Shown here piece by piece: positions 53,974 through 63,096 of a DNA stretch of 64,000 bases. The position numbers were made by a program, and so were the translations under genes. The notes beneath the pieces were generated by a model that was not told the DNA's origin, did no database searches, and saw only the letters and a program-made list of their open reading frames with translations. Positions within the stretch are counted from its first letter, which is position 1. Each line of letters begins with the position of its first letter. Source of the DNA: Acaryochloris sp. CCMEE 5410 (lineage in GTDB: Bacteria; Cyanobacteriota; Cyanobacteriia; Thermosynechococcales; Thermosynechococcaceae); the NCBI RefSeq assembly GCF_000238775.2, contig NZ_AFEJ02000001.1:3224001-3288000 (forward strand). The letters are read 5' to 3'.

Positions 53974-55878
53974 CTAGACCCGACTGGGTTGCTTAAATTG
54001 CATCTGGTGGAATTGCCACAACTGGCCTCGTTGATCCAGTAGCGCTTGATAAGTGCCTTGCTCAACTATCTGCCCTTGATCTAACACAACAACCTGATCC
54101 GCATTAGCGATAGTCGATAAGCGGTGAGCAATGGCAATGACTGTTCTTCCTTCAACCAACGTCATTAACGATTCTTGAATCAATTGTTCTGTAATCGAAT
54201 CAAGGGCACTGGTTGCTTCATCTAAGATCAAAATTTCAGGATTTCGTAAGAGTGCGCGGGCAATTGCAATCCGCTGACGTTGACCACCCGACAAGCGAAT
54301 TCCACGTTCCCCTAACGGTGTGTTCAATCCCTCCGGCATCTCTTGGATAAAGGATAGGGCATTGGCCTGTTCAGCAGCCTGCCACACTCGTTCCTCAGTT
54401 ATATTTGATAAACCGTAGGCAATGTTATCTCGGACAGAAGCATTAAAAATATATGTGTCTTGACTCACAATTGCCATGCGGTCCCGTAGGGTATCGAGCT
54501 GAAGCTGCCTTAGATCCATACCATCTACCAAGATCTGACCCACCATAGGGTCAAAAAATCGCGGTATTAAATCCACTATTGTAGATTTACCTGCGCCAGA
54601 TGCTCCGACCAATGCAGTCATTTGGTTCTTCCGTAATGACAAATTAATGTCTTTAAGCACCCAATGCCCAGAGGTGTAACCAAAGCTCACATGGACGAAT
54701 TCTATAGAAAGTTGCAGTCCAGCAAATGGAAAAGTTCCATCGCTGAGATAGGGTTTATGGTTCCTGGTTAGCAGCTCACTCACATTTTCTAACGACCCCT
54801 GTAGGCTAATTAAGTTGACTCGGGAGTCACTTAGCTGGCTAACCAGTGGCAAAGTGCGATAGACCACGAATAAGAAAGCCAGTAGCGTTGAAGCTTGTAA
54901 CGTCCCTCCCGCAATCAAAATCGAGTAGGACACTGTAATGATTAGGATTAGCAAGCTGCTAGCGATTCCTCGGGCGATAGGTTGTACCCTAAGCATGCTC
55001 CGAGTCATCTGTTGGGAAATGCTCAAAGCTTGATCTGCAGCCTGGTTATATCGTTGCTGTTCATAGGCTTGAGAATTATGGGCATGAACAGTACGAATCC
55101 CGTAAATAAACTCTAAGGCGATTTCAGTCAATCGTTTATTGGCCTCGGGGACGCCAAAACTAGCAGCCCGAACTTGGCGCTGAAGATTTTGTAACCCCCA
55201 AGATAATGTGCACGTAATTAAGAGCATGGCCAGTGACAGTTGCCACGACAGCACAAACATTGAAATGCCATAGCCCAAGATCAGTGATAGTTGTGTGATC
55301 ATCTGGGCAACAGTCATTAAAGCCTGCTGTATTTGATTGACTTCACTGGTCAGTGTAGTAGTGAGTGCTCCAGCACTTGAAGATAGGTAGTAGCTCAGAC
55401 TCAGTCGTTTAAGCTGATCAAACAATTTTTTTCGGAGGCGATTGACTAACCCCAATGCAGTTAGCCGAAAGGATAGTTGTCCCCAATAGGCACTAGCTAT
55501 CTGGAGCCAAGATATGACTAAAGTCAAAGCTGCTAGTCGGTAAATTCTCTGGTTGGCTGAAGTTTGTATTCCCAAGAGATGAATATCAATCCAGCCTATC
55601 CCCGTTTGCAAGGGTGAATTGTATGGTGATGTAAGTCCTTGGAGCAAAGCGCTAATCAAACCGATGCTTAAGGCAGCAGAAATTGCTGACACAAAGGAGA
55701 AAAATAGGGCAGCAATCAATAATAGACGATAGTGCCTCAACTCCTTAAGAATCAAGCCATGGGATTGCCAAAGGTGGGTGGCCTTTAGGACGTTTCGAAT
55801 CATGATTGGCAATTTCAAAATGTGTCCAATCCTTGATAATTTGAGTGATTGAGTTGAGTCTAAATGAGCATTGTCCAT
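53974..55878 (-). CDS. ABC exporter (half-transporter), HepA/MsbA-like
   Basis: About 634 residues from ATG 55878 (TTG two codons upstream is also in frame). Six membrane spans (LLLIAALFFSFVSAISAALSIGLISALL at the first) form the exporter domain to about residue 360. The ATPase has Walker A GASGAGKSTIVDLIPRFF, Q-loop AIVSQDTYIFNASVRDNIAYG, signature LSGGQRQRIAIARALL, Walker B ILILDEATSALDS and H-loop AIAHRLSTI. Exported substrate probably a glycan or lipid (HepA-like relatives); this is inferred. It functions as a homodimer. It lies just upstream of the DASS gene. Confidence 0.9.
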   Translation of the reverse strand: MDNAHLDSTQSLKLSRIGHILKLPIMIRNVLKATHLWQSHGLILKELRHYRLLLIAALFFSFVSAISAALSIGLISALLQGLTSPYNSPLQTGIGWIDIHLLGIQTSANQRIYRLAALTLVISWLQIASAYWGQLSFRLTALGLVNRLRKKLFDQLKRLSLSYYLSSSAGALTTTLTSEVNQIQQALMTVAQMITQLSLILGYGISMFVLSWQLSLAMLLITCTLSWGLQNLQRQVRAASFGVPEANKRLTEIALEFIYGIRTVHAHNSQAYEQQRYNQAADQALSISQQMTRSMLRVQPIARGIASSLLILIITVSYSILIAGGTLQASTLLAFLFVVYRTLPLVSQLSDSRVNLISLQGSLENVSELLTRNHKPYLSDGTFPFAGLQLSIEFVHVSFGYTSGHWVLKDINLSLRKNQMTALVGASGAGKSTIVDLIPRFFDPMVGQILVDGMDLRQLQLDTLRDRMAIVSQDTYIFNASVRDNIAYGLSNITEERVWQAAEQANALSFIQEMPEGLNTPLGERGIRLSGGQRQRIAIARALLRNPEILILDEATSALDSITEQLIQESLMTLVEGRTVIAIAHRLSTIANADQVVVLDQGQIVEQGTYQALLDQRGQLWQFHQMQFKQPSRV

Positions 55879-55908
55879 TGACAACTAGAGGGGAATCGAC
55901 AAGCTGGG

Positions 55909-56238
55909 TCAAAGGCGTTTTTTCGTCGATGGTTTCAGCCATAACAACCCTGGAACTTGATGAGGGTGTATCCCCCAAGCCGTCAGAAAGACTGCTGTGA
56001 TCAACAAGATCGCTACTTTCACGGCTAGAATGCAGCCTGCAACCACAGCAACAGCGCTCATGGGCAACTCAAGTTGAAGGCCGATGACCATAAAAGCGCC
56101 ACTCATGACAAGTAACGCTACCACAGGAAACCCCACTATTAGCCAAGAAGCCGTTAAGACAAGAATCCATACAACAAAACATTTGATCACTTCTCCTAGC
56201 GACCATTGAGGAAAGGGAGAAGATGGCAATACGACCAT
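55909..56238 (-). CDS. small membrane protein, paralogue A
   Basis: 109 residues with three hydrophobic segments (CFVVWILVLTASWLIVGFPVVALLVMSGAFMVIGLQL; AVAVVAGCILAVKVAILLITAVFLTAWGI). The conserved elements are VGFPVVAL, LPMSA, VAGCILAV and LTAWGIHPHQ-PGLLWL, shared with the protein at 60972. I do not recognise the family. It lies between the ABC exporter and the P-type ATPase in the same direction. Possibly an accessory subunit of a nearby transporter. Confidence 0.7.
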   Translation of the reverse strand: MVVLPSSPFPQWSLGEVIKCFVVWILVLTASWLIVGFPVVALLVMSGAFMVIGLQLELPMSAVAVVAGCILAVKVAILLITAVFLTAWGIHPHQVPGLLWLKPSTKKRL

Positions 56239-56390
56239 AGCGTCTCCATCAGAAATAAATAGTTAAATAGCCCGATTCATGTACGTTTTTAAAGAATGCC
56301 ACGGTTGGATTTTTCAAACTGCTGGAGCACTCTCTGAACTGTGAATCAACCTTTTCAATGTAATCGATTGATGTTTCAAAGCTATGTGAA

Positions 56391-56431
56391 ATATTTGTCA
56401 AATCTCCAAGCTTCAAAGCTTTGACAAATAT
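56391..56431. promoter_or_regulatory. 12-bp perfect inverted repeat upstream of small membrane gene
   Basis: Arms ATATTTGTCAAA (56391-56402) and TTTGACAAATAT (56420-56431) are exact complements separated by 17 bp. Each arm contains TTGACA on one strand. It lies about 150 bp before the gene at 56238. Likely a binding site for a dimeric regulator or the -35 region of promoters on either strand. Confidence 0.6.
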
Positions 56432-56530
56432 GAGGTAAATATCAACTTCATTACTAGGAAGCCAGATTCCAATTATTTACAGCTAATCGAGATAATGAAT
56501 AAAGACTGATAAAGTTTTTTGCTGGAGTCT

Positions 56531-59332
56531 CTATCTTTTTCGAGGACGATACCACCAACCCATCCATACTTTTTCAAGTTCAATCCAGGTGAACATCAGC
56601 ATACTAAACCCAAGACAAATCAGTAACTCTATCCCACTTAAAGGTTGGACATCGAAAAACGTTTGGAGGATAGGAACATAAAGTAACAGCAGTTGCAACA
56701 CCGTAGTCAAGGTGACCGCGCCTAGTAGGTAAGGATTAGAGAAGGGATCGAGACGATACGTGAGTTGAGTATCAGATCGCACGGCCAGTGCGTGTCCCAT
56801 CTGAGCCAGACAAAGGGTCGTAAAAACCATTGTTTTCCATGTATCGGGATGGCCTGAATAGGTTGGGGTTTGGGTGTAGTGATAGGACCACCCCATCAGA
56901 CCAATGGTCAATAATGCAAGAATTAAGCCAATCCGCACCATGTAAAACCCCAGACCTCTGGCAAAAATACTCTCACGGGGATTGTAAGGAGGTCGATCCA
57001 TAACCCCTGACTCTGCAGGTTCCATGGCCAATGCCAACGCGGGTAAGCCATCAGTGACCAAATTCATCCACAGAATTTGCAGTGGGGAGAGAGGAACGCC
57101 CCCTAATCCCAGTAAAGGCGCTGAGGCAATGGTAATCACCTCACCAATGTTGCTACCCAAAATGTATTTAATAAAGCGGCGAATATTACCGTAAATCACT
57201 CGTCCTTCTTCTGTAGCAGCGACGATGGTGGCAAAGTTATCATCCAAAAGCACCATATCACTGGCTTCTTTACTGACATCGGTGCCCGAAATCCCCATGG
57301 CAATCCCAATATCCGCTTGCTTGAGGGCGGGGGCATCATTCACGCCATCTCCAGTCATGGCCACAAAGGCCCCTCGGTGTTGCAGGGCTTGGACAATCTG
57401 TAATTTGTGTTCAGGAGCGACCCGAGCGTAAACATTGACTCGCTCAACCTGTTGCTCCAGCTCCTGAGGCGACAGTTGGGCCAATTGTTGACCACTCAAG
57501 ACGGCATCACTCGCCTGAGCGATACCGATTTTACGGGCGATAGCCATCGCTGTCAGTTGATGATCTCCCGTAATCATCACCGGGCGGATCCCTGCCTGTC
57601 GGCAACGAGCCACGGCAGCCTTGGCTTCAGGACGCGCCGCATCTACAATACCCACCAACCCTAACCAAATCAGGTCATGCTCAACATTTTCCAGAGTTTC
57701 AGGTTCAGGGCATACCGATAGAGGTTTATACGCAAGACCCATCACCCGTAGTCCTTGACTGGCTATCTTGTTGTTTTGCATGAGAATGCGATCGCGATCT
57801 GCATCGGTTATTCCCCGAATAACGACCTGGTTCATGACCTGGTGACATTGCTCCAACACCAACTCAGGGGACCCCTTCATAAAGAGGGTGTAGGGTTGAG
57901 TGAATCCTAGGCGACGGGCTTGTGACGGAGCTGTTTTACAAATCACACTCATGCGTTTCCGCTCGGAGGTAAAGGGCACCTCCATCAAGCGGGGAAAGGC
58001 ATTTTGTAGCTCAATGGGGCCTAGCCCCGCTTTGCTGGCCAAGACCAAGAGTGCGCCCTCCGTGGGGTCTCCCATAATGGCCCATTGTCCTTTCTCCTTT
58101 TGTAAAGCGGCATCATTGCAGAGCGCACTGGTCACCAGCAGCATCTCCAGGGCAGGGTTTTGAGCGGGTAATATGACTTGGCCCTGGGCTACGAAGTCAC
58201 CGACAGGCTCGTATCCCATGCCGCTGATGCTCAAGTGGTCCCCAAGGAGGTGAATCTGCTGGGCCACCATTTTGTTTTGAGTCAGGGTCCCCGTTTTGTC
58301 GGAACAGATCGTTGTGACAGACCCCAAGGTCTCTACAGCGGGAAGCTTTCGAATCAATGCTTGACGGCGCACCATTCGTTGGGTGCCCAAGGCCAAGGTA
58401 ACCGTAATGACGGCGGGTAGTCCCTCGGGAACGACGGCAACAGCCATGCTCAGGGAGATCTCTAGCAAGTCATCCACCATGCTGAGGTTGCCTTCCCGCA
58501 CGATACCGCCAAGGACGACAAGTCCTACCAACACCATGGATCCAGTAACCAAGACATTTCCCAACTGGCCCATTCGCTGTTGCAGAGGGGTGGGTTCTGT
58601 TTCCACCGATTGCAGCATGGCCGCAATTTTCCCCAGTTCCGTCTCCATGCCTGTGGCAGTGACGATGGCTGTTCCGCGTCCTTGAATGACCTCGGTCCCG
58701 CGAAAGATGAGATTCTGTCGATCCCCCAAAGCGGTGTCTTCGGCCAAGATCAACTCAGGTTGTTTGGTGACTGCCTCCGCTTCTCCCGTTAGGGCTGATT
58801 CACGGATCGAAAGGCTAGCTGACTTTAATAACCGGCCATCAGCAGGTACCTGCACCCCAGCTTCCAAAGAGATAACATCTCCTGGCACCAACTCTTTAGC
58901 ATCAACTTCCCTCTCTTGGCCTTGGCGAATCACGCGAACCCGTGAAGAGGTCATAGATTTTAAGGCCGTTAGCGCCTGCTCTGCCCGGCTTTCCTGTATA
59001 AAGCCTAGCCAACCATTGAGTAACACAATGGCAGATATGGCGACGGCATCCTTGGGAAATTGTCGATCCTGTAAATCCAAAACAGCCGAGACAATGGCGA
59101 CGACAATCAACATCAACAACATGATGTTTTTGAATTGATCGATCAGGATAATCCAGGTTGAGCGACCGGAAACTTCTTGTAATTCATTGTGGCCATACAG
59201 CTGTTGTCTTTGATTGACCTGATCTATTGTGAGGCCATGGATTGGGTCACTCTCTAAACGGCGAAGAACAACATTGGTATCCAAGGTATGCCATTGAGAT
59301 CTTGGAGAGTGCTCTGGCCCTTCTATGGCCAT
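56531..59332 (-). CDS. P-type cation ATPase, P2A (Ca2+) type
   Basis: 933 residues. The phosphorylation motif CSDKTGTLTQNKM has Asp at about residue 344. PEGLPAVITVTLALG (M4) carries the Ca2+-type ligand pattern, TGES-like is LTGEAEAV, and the ATP-binding hinge is MTGDGVNDAPALKQADIGIAMG. The N-terminal cation ATPase domain (WHTLDTNVVLRRLESDPIHGLTIDQV) lacks a metal-binding CXXC. M5-M6 (SNIGEVITI; WMNLVTDGLPALALAMEP) agree with P2A pumps such as PacL. Most likely exports Ca2+, though Na+ or Mn2+ cannot be excluded. Transcribed toward the small membrane gene. Confidence 0.93.
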   Translation of the reverse strand: MAIEGPEHSPRSQWHTLDTNVVLRRLESDPIHGLTIDQVNQRQQLYGHNELQEVSGRSTWIILIDQFKNIMLLMLIVVAIVSAVLDLQDRQFPKDAVAISAIVLLNGWLGFIQESRAEQALTALKSMTSSRVRVIRQGQEREVDAKELVPGDVISLEAGVQVPADGRLLKSASLSIRESALTGEAEAVTKQPELILAEDTALGDRQNLIFRGTEVIQGRGTAIVTATGMETELGKIAAMLQSVETEPTPLQQRMGQLGNVLVTGSMVLVGLVVLGGIVREGNLSMVDDLLEISLSMAVAVVPEGLPAVITVTLALGTQRMVRRQALIRKLPAVETLGSVTTICSDKTGTLTQNKMVAQQIHLLGDHLSISGMGYEPVGDFVAQGQVILPAQNPALEMLLVTSALCNDAALQKEKGQWAIMGDPTEGALLVLASKAGLGPIELQNAFPRLMEVPFTSERKRMSVICKTAPSQARRLGFTQPYTLFMKGSPELVLEQCHQVMNQVVIRGITDADRDRILMQNNKIASQGLRVMGLAYKPLSVCPEPETLENVEHDLIWLGLVGIVDAARPEAKAAVARCRQAGIRPVMITGDHQLTAMAIARKIGIAQASDAVLSGQQLAQLSPQELEQQVERVNVYARVAPEHKLQIVQALQHRGAFVAMTGDGVNDAPALKQADIGIAMGISGTDVSKEASDMVLLDDNFATIVAATEEGRVIYGNIRRFIKYILGSNIGEVITIASAPLLGLGGVPLSPLQILWMNLVTDGLPALALAMEPAESGVMDRPPYNPRESIFARGLGFYMVRIGLILALLTIGLMGWSYHYTQTPTYSGHPDTWKTMVFTTLCLAQMGHALAVRSDTQLTYRLDPFSNPYLLGAVTLTTVLQLLLLYVPILQTFFDVQPLSGIELLICLGFSMLMFTWIELEKVWMGWWYRPRKR

Positions 59333-59396
59333 GATGATTTCCTTTTGACCAGAAGTATCTTGATTAGTTTCATGCAGTAATGTTGAGTGATATTTC

Positions 59397-60464
59397 TCAA
59401 CTCACAAGATAATCTGCGATTTCTGGCTTACGCTTTTGCAGTTGACTCAGGGCTGCATTTTGCAATTGGCGGACTCGTTCCCGACTGATGTCCATGCGGC
59501 GGCCTACGGCTGCGAGGGTGAGTTCACGACCATCGATCAAACCGTAGCGAAGGGTGAGCACTTCTCGCTGCTGAGGGGTGAGAGTGGCTAACAACATCTG
59601 GAGCGACTCACTCAGAGTTTTGTCAGATACAAATTTTTCAGGGGAGGAATCGGGAGCCTCAATAAAGTCAACGATAGAGCTATCTTGGTCGTCACCAATT
59701 TTCAGATCGATAGATAAAGTGTGGTGTGCGCAGTGAAGGTATTGTTGGACTTTTTCTGGGGTCAAAGACAGAGCTTGAGCAACCTCTGCTGTTGTTGGAC
59801 TACGACCTAGAGATTGAGAGAGTTCGCGCTGGGTTCGCTTGATTTTATTTAAGGCTTCTGTGAGATGAATGGGTAGTCGGATGGTGCGTCCCTGCTCTGC
59901 GATCGCACGAGTGATACCCTGCCGAATCCACCAATAGGCATAGGTTGAAAACCGAAAGCCTCGCTGTGGATCATATTTTTCCGCTGCTCTTTCCAGTCCC
60001 AAAGTCCCCTCTTGGATCAGATCTAGTAATTCTAAATTACGATCCCTATATTTTTTAGCAATGGTAACAACGAGACGTAAGTTTGCAGTAATCATTTTTT
60101 GTTTGGCTTTATGGCCCTTCTCAAGGAGCGTTTGGAGCTCCGCTATCTCCAGATCCGCAGCCTTGGTCCAGGTCTCCATTGAAGGCTCCTCCCCACAGCT
60201 TTGAGCTAATTGATCTTTTACGGCTTCCAACCGAACCATCGTCTGTACTTCTCTACCCAGCTGTAGTTCCTGCTCTGGCGTCAGCAAGGGCGATCGGCCA
60301 ATATCTCGTAGATACAAACGCACGTTATCTGAAGAGGCTTTCAGTTTTGCAGCGCACAATGGATATCCAGAAGACGTTATTGATGTTGCCATAGATAGTT
60401 TTCTCTCTACCCCTTGAACTAAAGGTGTTTGAGTTTTCACAGGATCAAACGAGTTGTCTTCCAA
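59397..60464 (-). CDS. group 2 sigma-70 RNA polymerase sigma factor
   Basis: 355 residues. Region 1.2 (DNVRLYLRDIGRSPLLTPEQELQLG) is followed by region 2 (NLRLVVTIAKKYRDRNLELLDLIQEGTLGLERAAEKYDPQRGFRFSTYAYWWIRQGITRAI), region 3 and region 4 (LTPQQREVLTLRYGL; TLAAVGRRMDISRERVRQLQNAALSQLQ). Size and the lack of region 1.1 identify a group 2 (SigB/C/D/E-like) factor, used by cyanobacteria in stress, dark or nutrient shifts (established knowledge). Its subtype is not clear. It has an unusual Cys/Ser-rich N-terminal 50 residues. Transcribed next to the Ca2+-type ATPase. Confidence 0.93.
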   Translation of the reverse strand: MEDNSFDPVKTQTPLVQGVERKLSMATSITSSGYPLCAAKLKASSDNVRLYLRDIGRSPLLTPEQELQLGREVQTMVRLEAVKDQLAQSCGEEPSMETWTKAADLEIAELQTLLEKGHKAKQKMITANLRLVVTIAKKYRDRNLELLDLIQEGTLGLERAAEKYDPQRGFRFSTYAYWWIRQGITRAIAEQGRTIRLPIHLTEALNKIKRTQRELSQSLGRSPTTAEVAQALSLTPEKVQQYLHCAHHTLSIDLKIGDDQDSSIVDFIEAPDSSPEKFVSDKTLSESLQMLLATLTPQQREVLTLRYGLIDGRELTLAAVGRRMDISRERVRQLQNAALSQLQKRKPEIADYLVS

Positions 60465-60971
60465 ATTTAGAAAAATCTGATGACGATTTGATGCGTTTTA
60501 TATGTCGTATCTGTGTCAATTGCATCGAAATAACTGCAGGCAAGCACTCAACGGCACAGTAGAGAATCTATGTTGCGTAAGAGAATCTATGTTGCGTATC
60601 ACAATACAAGATAAAGCCACCATAATGAGCAAAGCTTACAGAACATCCTTAGACTTACAAAGACCGAGTCATTTATCCAACACGTTGTTGAAGCACAATC
60701 TTGGTAGATACCCTCCTTCTCTCAACTACTCTGAGTATCTGCAATCATAAAGTTTGCAAATTTCTCTAGAAATAATTAATTGAGTGGGGACTAGAGATAT
60801 ATCAATGACACACGTTTTACATACACATGACACATACCTCGATTATTCTGAGAAAAAATCTAAATTCCAGAGGTAGTTGCAAAGGGAAAGCACCAAGAAT
60901 AAGTTCTCGAAGACGAGATGACTACAACATTGTTTGTCAATAGATATTCTACCAAAATCGAGGAAAAAACT
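60465..60971. other. intergenic region upstream of sigma factor and small membrane gene
   Basis: About 500 bp between divergent genes, rich in A and T toward the right. It carries the 19-bp tandem repeat at 60561-60598. A frame at 60502-60750 (82 codons) lacks features and I reject it. The sigma factor promoter and the promoter of the small membrane gene must lie here. Confidence 0.4.
60561..60598. repeat. 19-bp exact tandem repeat
   Basis: Two identical 19-bp units (60561-60579 and 60580-60598) containing ATCTATGTTGCG lie about 100-135 bp upstream of the sigma factor start. They could be binding sites for a regulator or a neutral duplication. Confidence 0.9.
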
Positions 60972-61349
60972 ATGGTCTCAACGCAAACTTTGCCCTTCCC
61001 TAATTGGACTCTGGGAGAGACAGTGAAATGCTTTTTTATCTGGATTTTTACACTTACCGTTTGTTCGTTAGTGGTAGGTTTTCCCGTAGTAGCACTCGTT
61101 TTTATTAGCGGTACGTTGCTAGCATTGAGTTTACAGATTGTGTTGCCCATGAGTGCCATTGCACTAGTTGCAGGATGCATTCTGGCTGTAAACATGATCC
61201 TCTTAATGATCACAGCACTATCGCTTACAGCTTGGGGTATACACCCACATCAGGCACCTGGTTTACTCTGGCTCAATCCAAATACAAAACCACAGACTCC
61301 TGTTCTTTTTGCTGCTTGTCCTTTAACCTGCGACAGCGAAATAGCTTGA
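60972..61349 (+). CDS. small membrane protein, paralogue B
   Basis: About 125 residues from ATG 60972 (60918 is an upstream in-frame ATG). Its hydrophobic segments and motifs VGFPVVAL, LPMSA, VAGCILAV and LTAWGIHPHQAPGLLWLNP match the protein at 55909 closely. The C-terminal extension (VLFAACPLTCDSEIA) is absent from paralogue A. Function unknown. Divergent from the sigma factor. Confidence 0.7.
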   Translation: MVSTQTLPFPNWTLGETVKCFFIWIFTLTVCSLVVGFPVVALVFISGTLLALSLQIVLPMSAIALVAGCILAVNMILLMITALSLTAWGIHPHQAPGLLWLNPNTKPQTPVLFAACPLTCDSEIA

Positions 61350-61661
61350 AAAGCAACGTTTAAATAGTCGGGAACATATCATCTTTATAGACACATGTAT
61401 TTCAGGCCTAGTTCTTGATGCCTAACAAAAAATTAGCAAACACCTAAAGAACAAGTATCAATGCCAAAAAAACAAGATGATATGCTCTCTGAAAATCCTA
61501 TTTAAGGATGCGTTTCAAAACATCCAAAACACATCAATTAGCGATCACAACCATCAACTCTTTTTGTCATTTTCAGCAAAGCTTAGATTACCTCTCATTA
61601 ATTAATAGCAATTGAGACTGGGATAAATAATAGTTCTTTTTTAACAGAAAAAAATTAAATT
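61350..61661. other. intergenic region upstream of glycosyltransferase
   Basis: About 310 bp, AT-rich. No gene or clear hairpin seen. It should contain the promoter of the glycosyltransferase; no convincing -10/-35 pair found. Confidence 0.3.
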
Positions 61662-62936
61662 ATGGTTTTTGAAAATAGAGGTAGCGTTGCCTTAATCTCT
61701 GTTCATGGAGATCCTGCCGTTGAATTTGGCTGCGAAGAAGCTGGTGGCCAAAACGTCTATGTTCGACGAGTTGGTGAGGAGCTTGCAGATCGAGGATGGA
61801 CGGTCGATATGTTTACCCGTCAATCAAGTCCTGATCAACCAGAGATCGTAGAACATCAGCCAGGTTGTCGGACGATTCGCCTGACTGCCGGACCCAAAGC
61901 ATTTATCAATCGAAATCAATTATTTGGGTATTTACCGGAATTTTTGACCGCCTTCCGTCAGTATCAAGCCGATAACAGCATCATCTATCCCTTAGTTCAT
62001 ACTAATTATTGGTTGTCTGCCTGGATCGGATTGCAATTAAAGCAGTCTCAGGTAACCCGACTAGTACATAACAATCATTCTTTGGGAGCTGTAAAATACC
62101 AATCCAGCAAGACCATTCCGTTGATCGCTAGAACCCGACTGGAGATTGAGAAAAAATGTGTAGAAACTTCTGACTGTATAATCGCTACAAGTCCGCAAGA
62201 AGTAGAGCATATAAGGTCGTTAGTATCCACCAACGGTAACATTGAAATCATTCCCTGCGGAACAGACACTCAGCGGTTTCAAGCCACCGACCAACAATCA
62301 GCTCGACAGAAGTTAGAGATTTCTCAAGCGTCCCACCTCATTTTGTATGTGGGTCGATTTGATCCCCGAAAAGGTATTGAAACCTTAGTTAGAGCAGTTG
62401 CAAATCCCCAAGTTCAGCGCCATCAAAATGTGAATCTGATGATTGTGGGGGGAAGTCGTTCGGAGCGTAAAGATAATCAAGAAAAAAATAGAATTGAAGC
62501 CATTGTCAAACAGCTAGGTTTGCAAGACCGAGTGACCTTTGCAGGTCAAATTAGCCATGAATTCTTACCTGATTACTATGCTGCTTCAGATATTTGCGTC
62601 GTACCTAGCCTTTATGAACCTTTTGGGCTAGTACCCATTGAGGCGATGGCTTGTGGTACTCCAGTCATTGCCAGTGCAGTTGGAGGACTGAAATATACAG
62701 TCATTGATGGAGAAACCGGGCTTTTAGTACCGCCCCAACAAGATGAAAAATTAGCCTCAGCAATTGACCACCTCATATCCAATCCTGCGAGGCGGCAAAC
62801 TATGGGCAGAGCGGGACATCAGCGAGTTCTGGCTCACTTTAGTTGGAAGGGGGTAGCGAATCAACTCGACCAACTATACACCACTCAGCTCAACCATCTC
62901 TACCGAGAGTTTTTCCCAGAAAATTCCGCAAGCTAA
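61662..62936 (+). CDS. GT4-family glycosyltransferase (sucrose-phosphate synthase/MshA-like)
   Basis: 424 residues. The N-terminal Rossmann half begins VALISVHGDPAVEFGCEEAGGQNVYVRRVGEELADRGWTVDMFTR, close to the AGG-x-NVYV loop of MshA and sucrose-phosphate synthases. The C-terminal half has LYVGRFDPRKGIETLVRAV and the donor-binding SLYEPFGLVPIEAMACGTPVIASAVGG with the E-x7-E motif. Donor and acceptor cannot be deduced. SPS-type N-terminus makes a sucrose-related role possible but unproven. It is convergent with the aspartoacylase-like gene. Confidence 0.87.
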   Translation: MVFENRGSVALISVHGDPAVEFGCEEAGGQNVYVRRVGEELADRGWTVDMFTRQSSPDQPEIVEHQPGCRTIRLTAGPKAFINRNQLFGYLPEFLTAFRQYQADNSIIYPLVHTNYWLSAWIGLQLKQSQVTRLVHNNHSLGAVKYQSSKTIPLIARTRLEIEKKCVETSDCIIATSPQEVEHIRSLVSTNGNIEIIPCGTDTQRFQATDQQSARQKLEISQASHLILYVGRFDPRKGIETLVRAVANPQVQRHQNVNLMIVGGSRSERKDNQEKNRIEAIVKQLGLQDRVTFAGQISHEFLPDYYAASDICVVPSLYEPFGLVPIEAMACGTPVIASAVGGLKYTVIDGETGLLVPPQQDEKLASAIDHLISNPARRQTMGRAGHQRVLAHFSWKGVANQLDQLYTTQLNHLYREFFPENSAS

Positions 62937-63023
62937 AAGGGCATTTCTCAGGTAAATCTGAAGGTTCAGAAAAACACTGTTTAAACCCTGTTTAGAATTT
63001 TCAAAACTCGAGGCTTTTGTCTT

Positions 63024-63083
63024 GAATCAACCCACTGTTTTATTTTGCTTGGAGAGCATTGAATTGACACAGTGGGTCAATTC
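63024..63083. terminator. hairpin(s) between convergent genes
   Basis: Two overlapping stems. GAATTGAC (63061-63068) pairs with GTCAATTC (63076-63083) over a 7-nt loop. Alternatively ACCCACTGT (63030-63038) pairs with ACAGTGGGT (63069-63077) over a longer loop. They exclude each other. They sit 14 nt past the aspartoacylase stop and about 90 nt past the glycosyltransferase stop, so they may act as a bidirectional terminator, although no strong T-run follows. Confidence 0.4.
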
Positions 63084-63096
63084 CTTATCGGAGATT

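Noticed and set aside
60502-60750. 82-codon frame upstream of the sigma factor
   Set aside because: It includes the tandem repeat, has no motif and lies in a likely promoter region.
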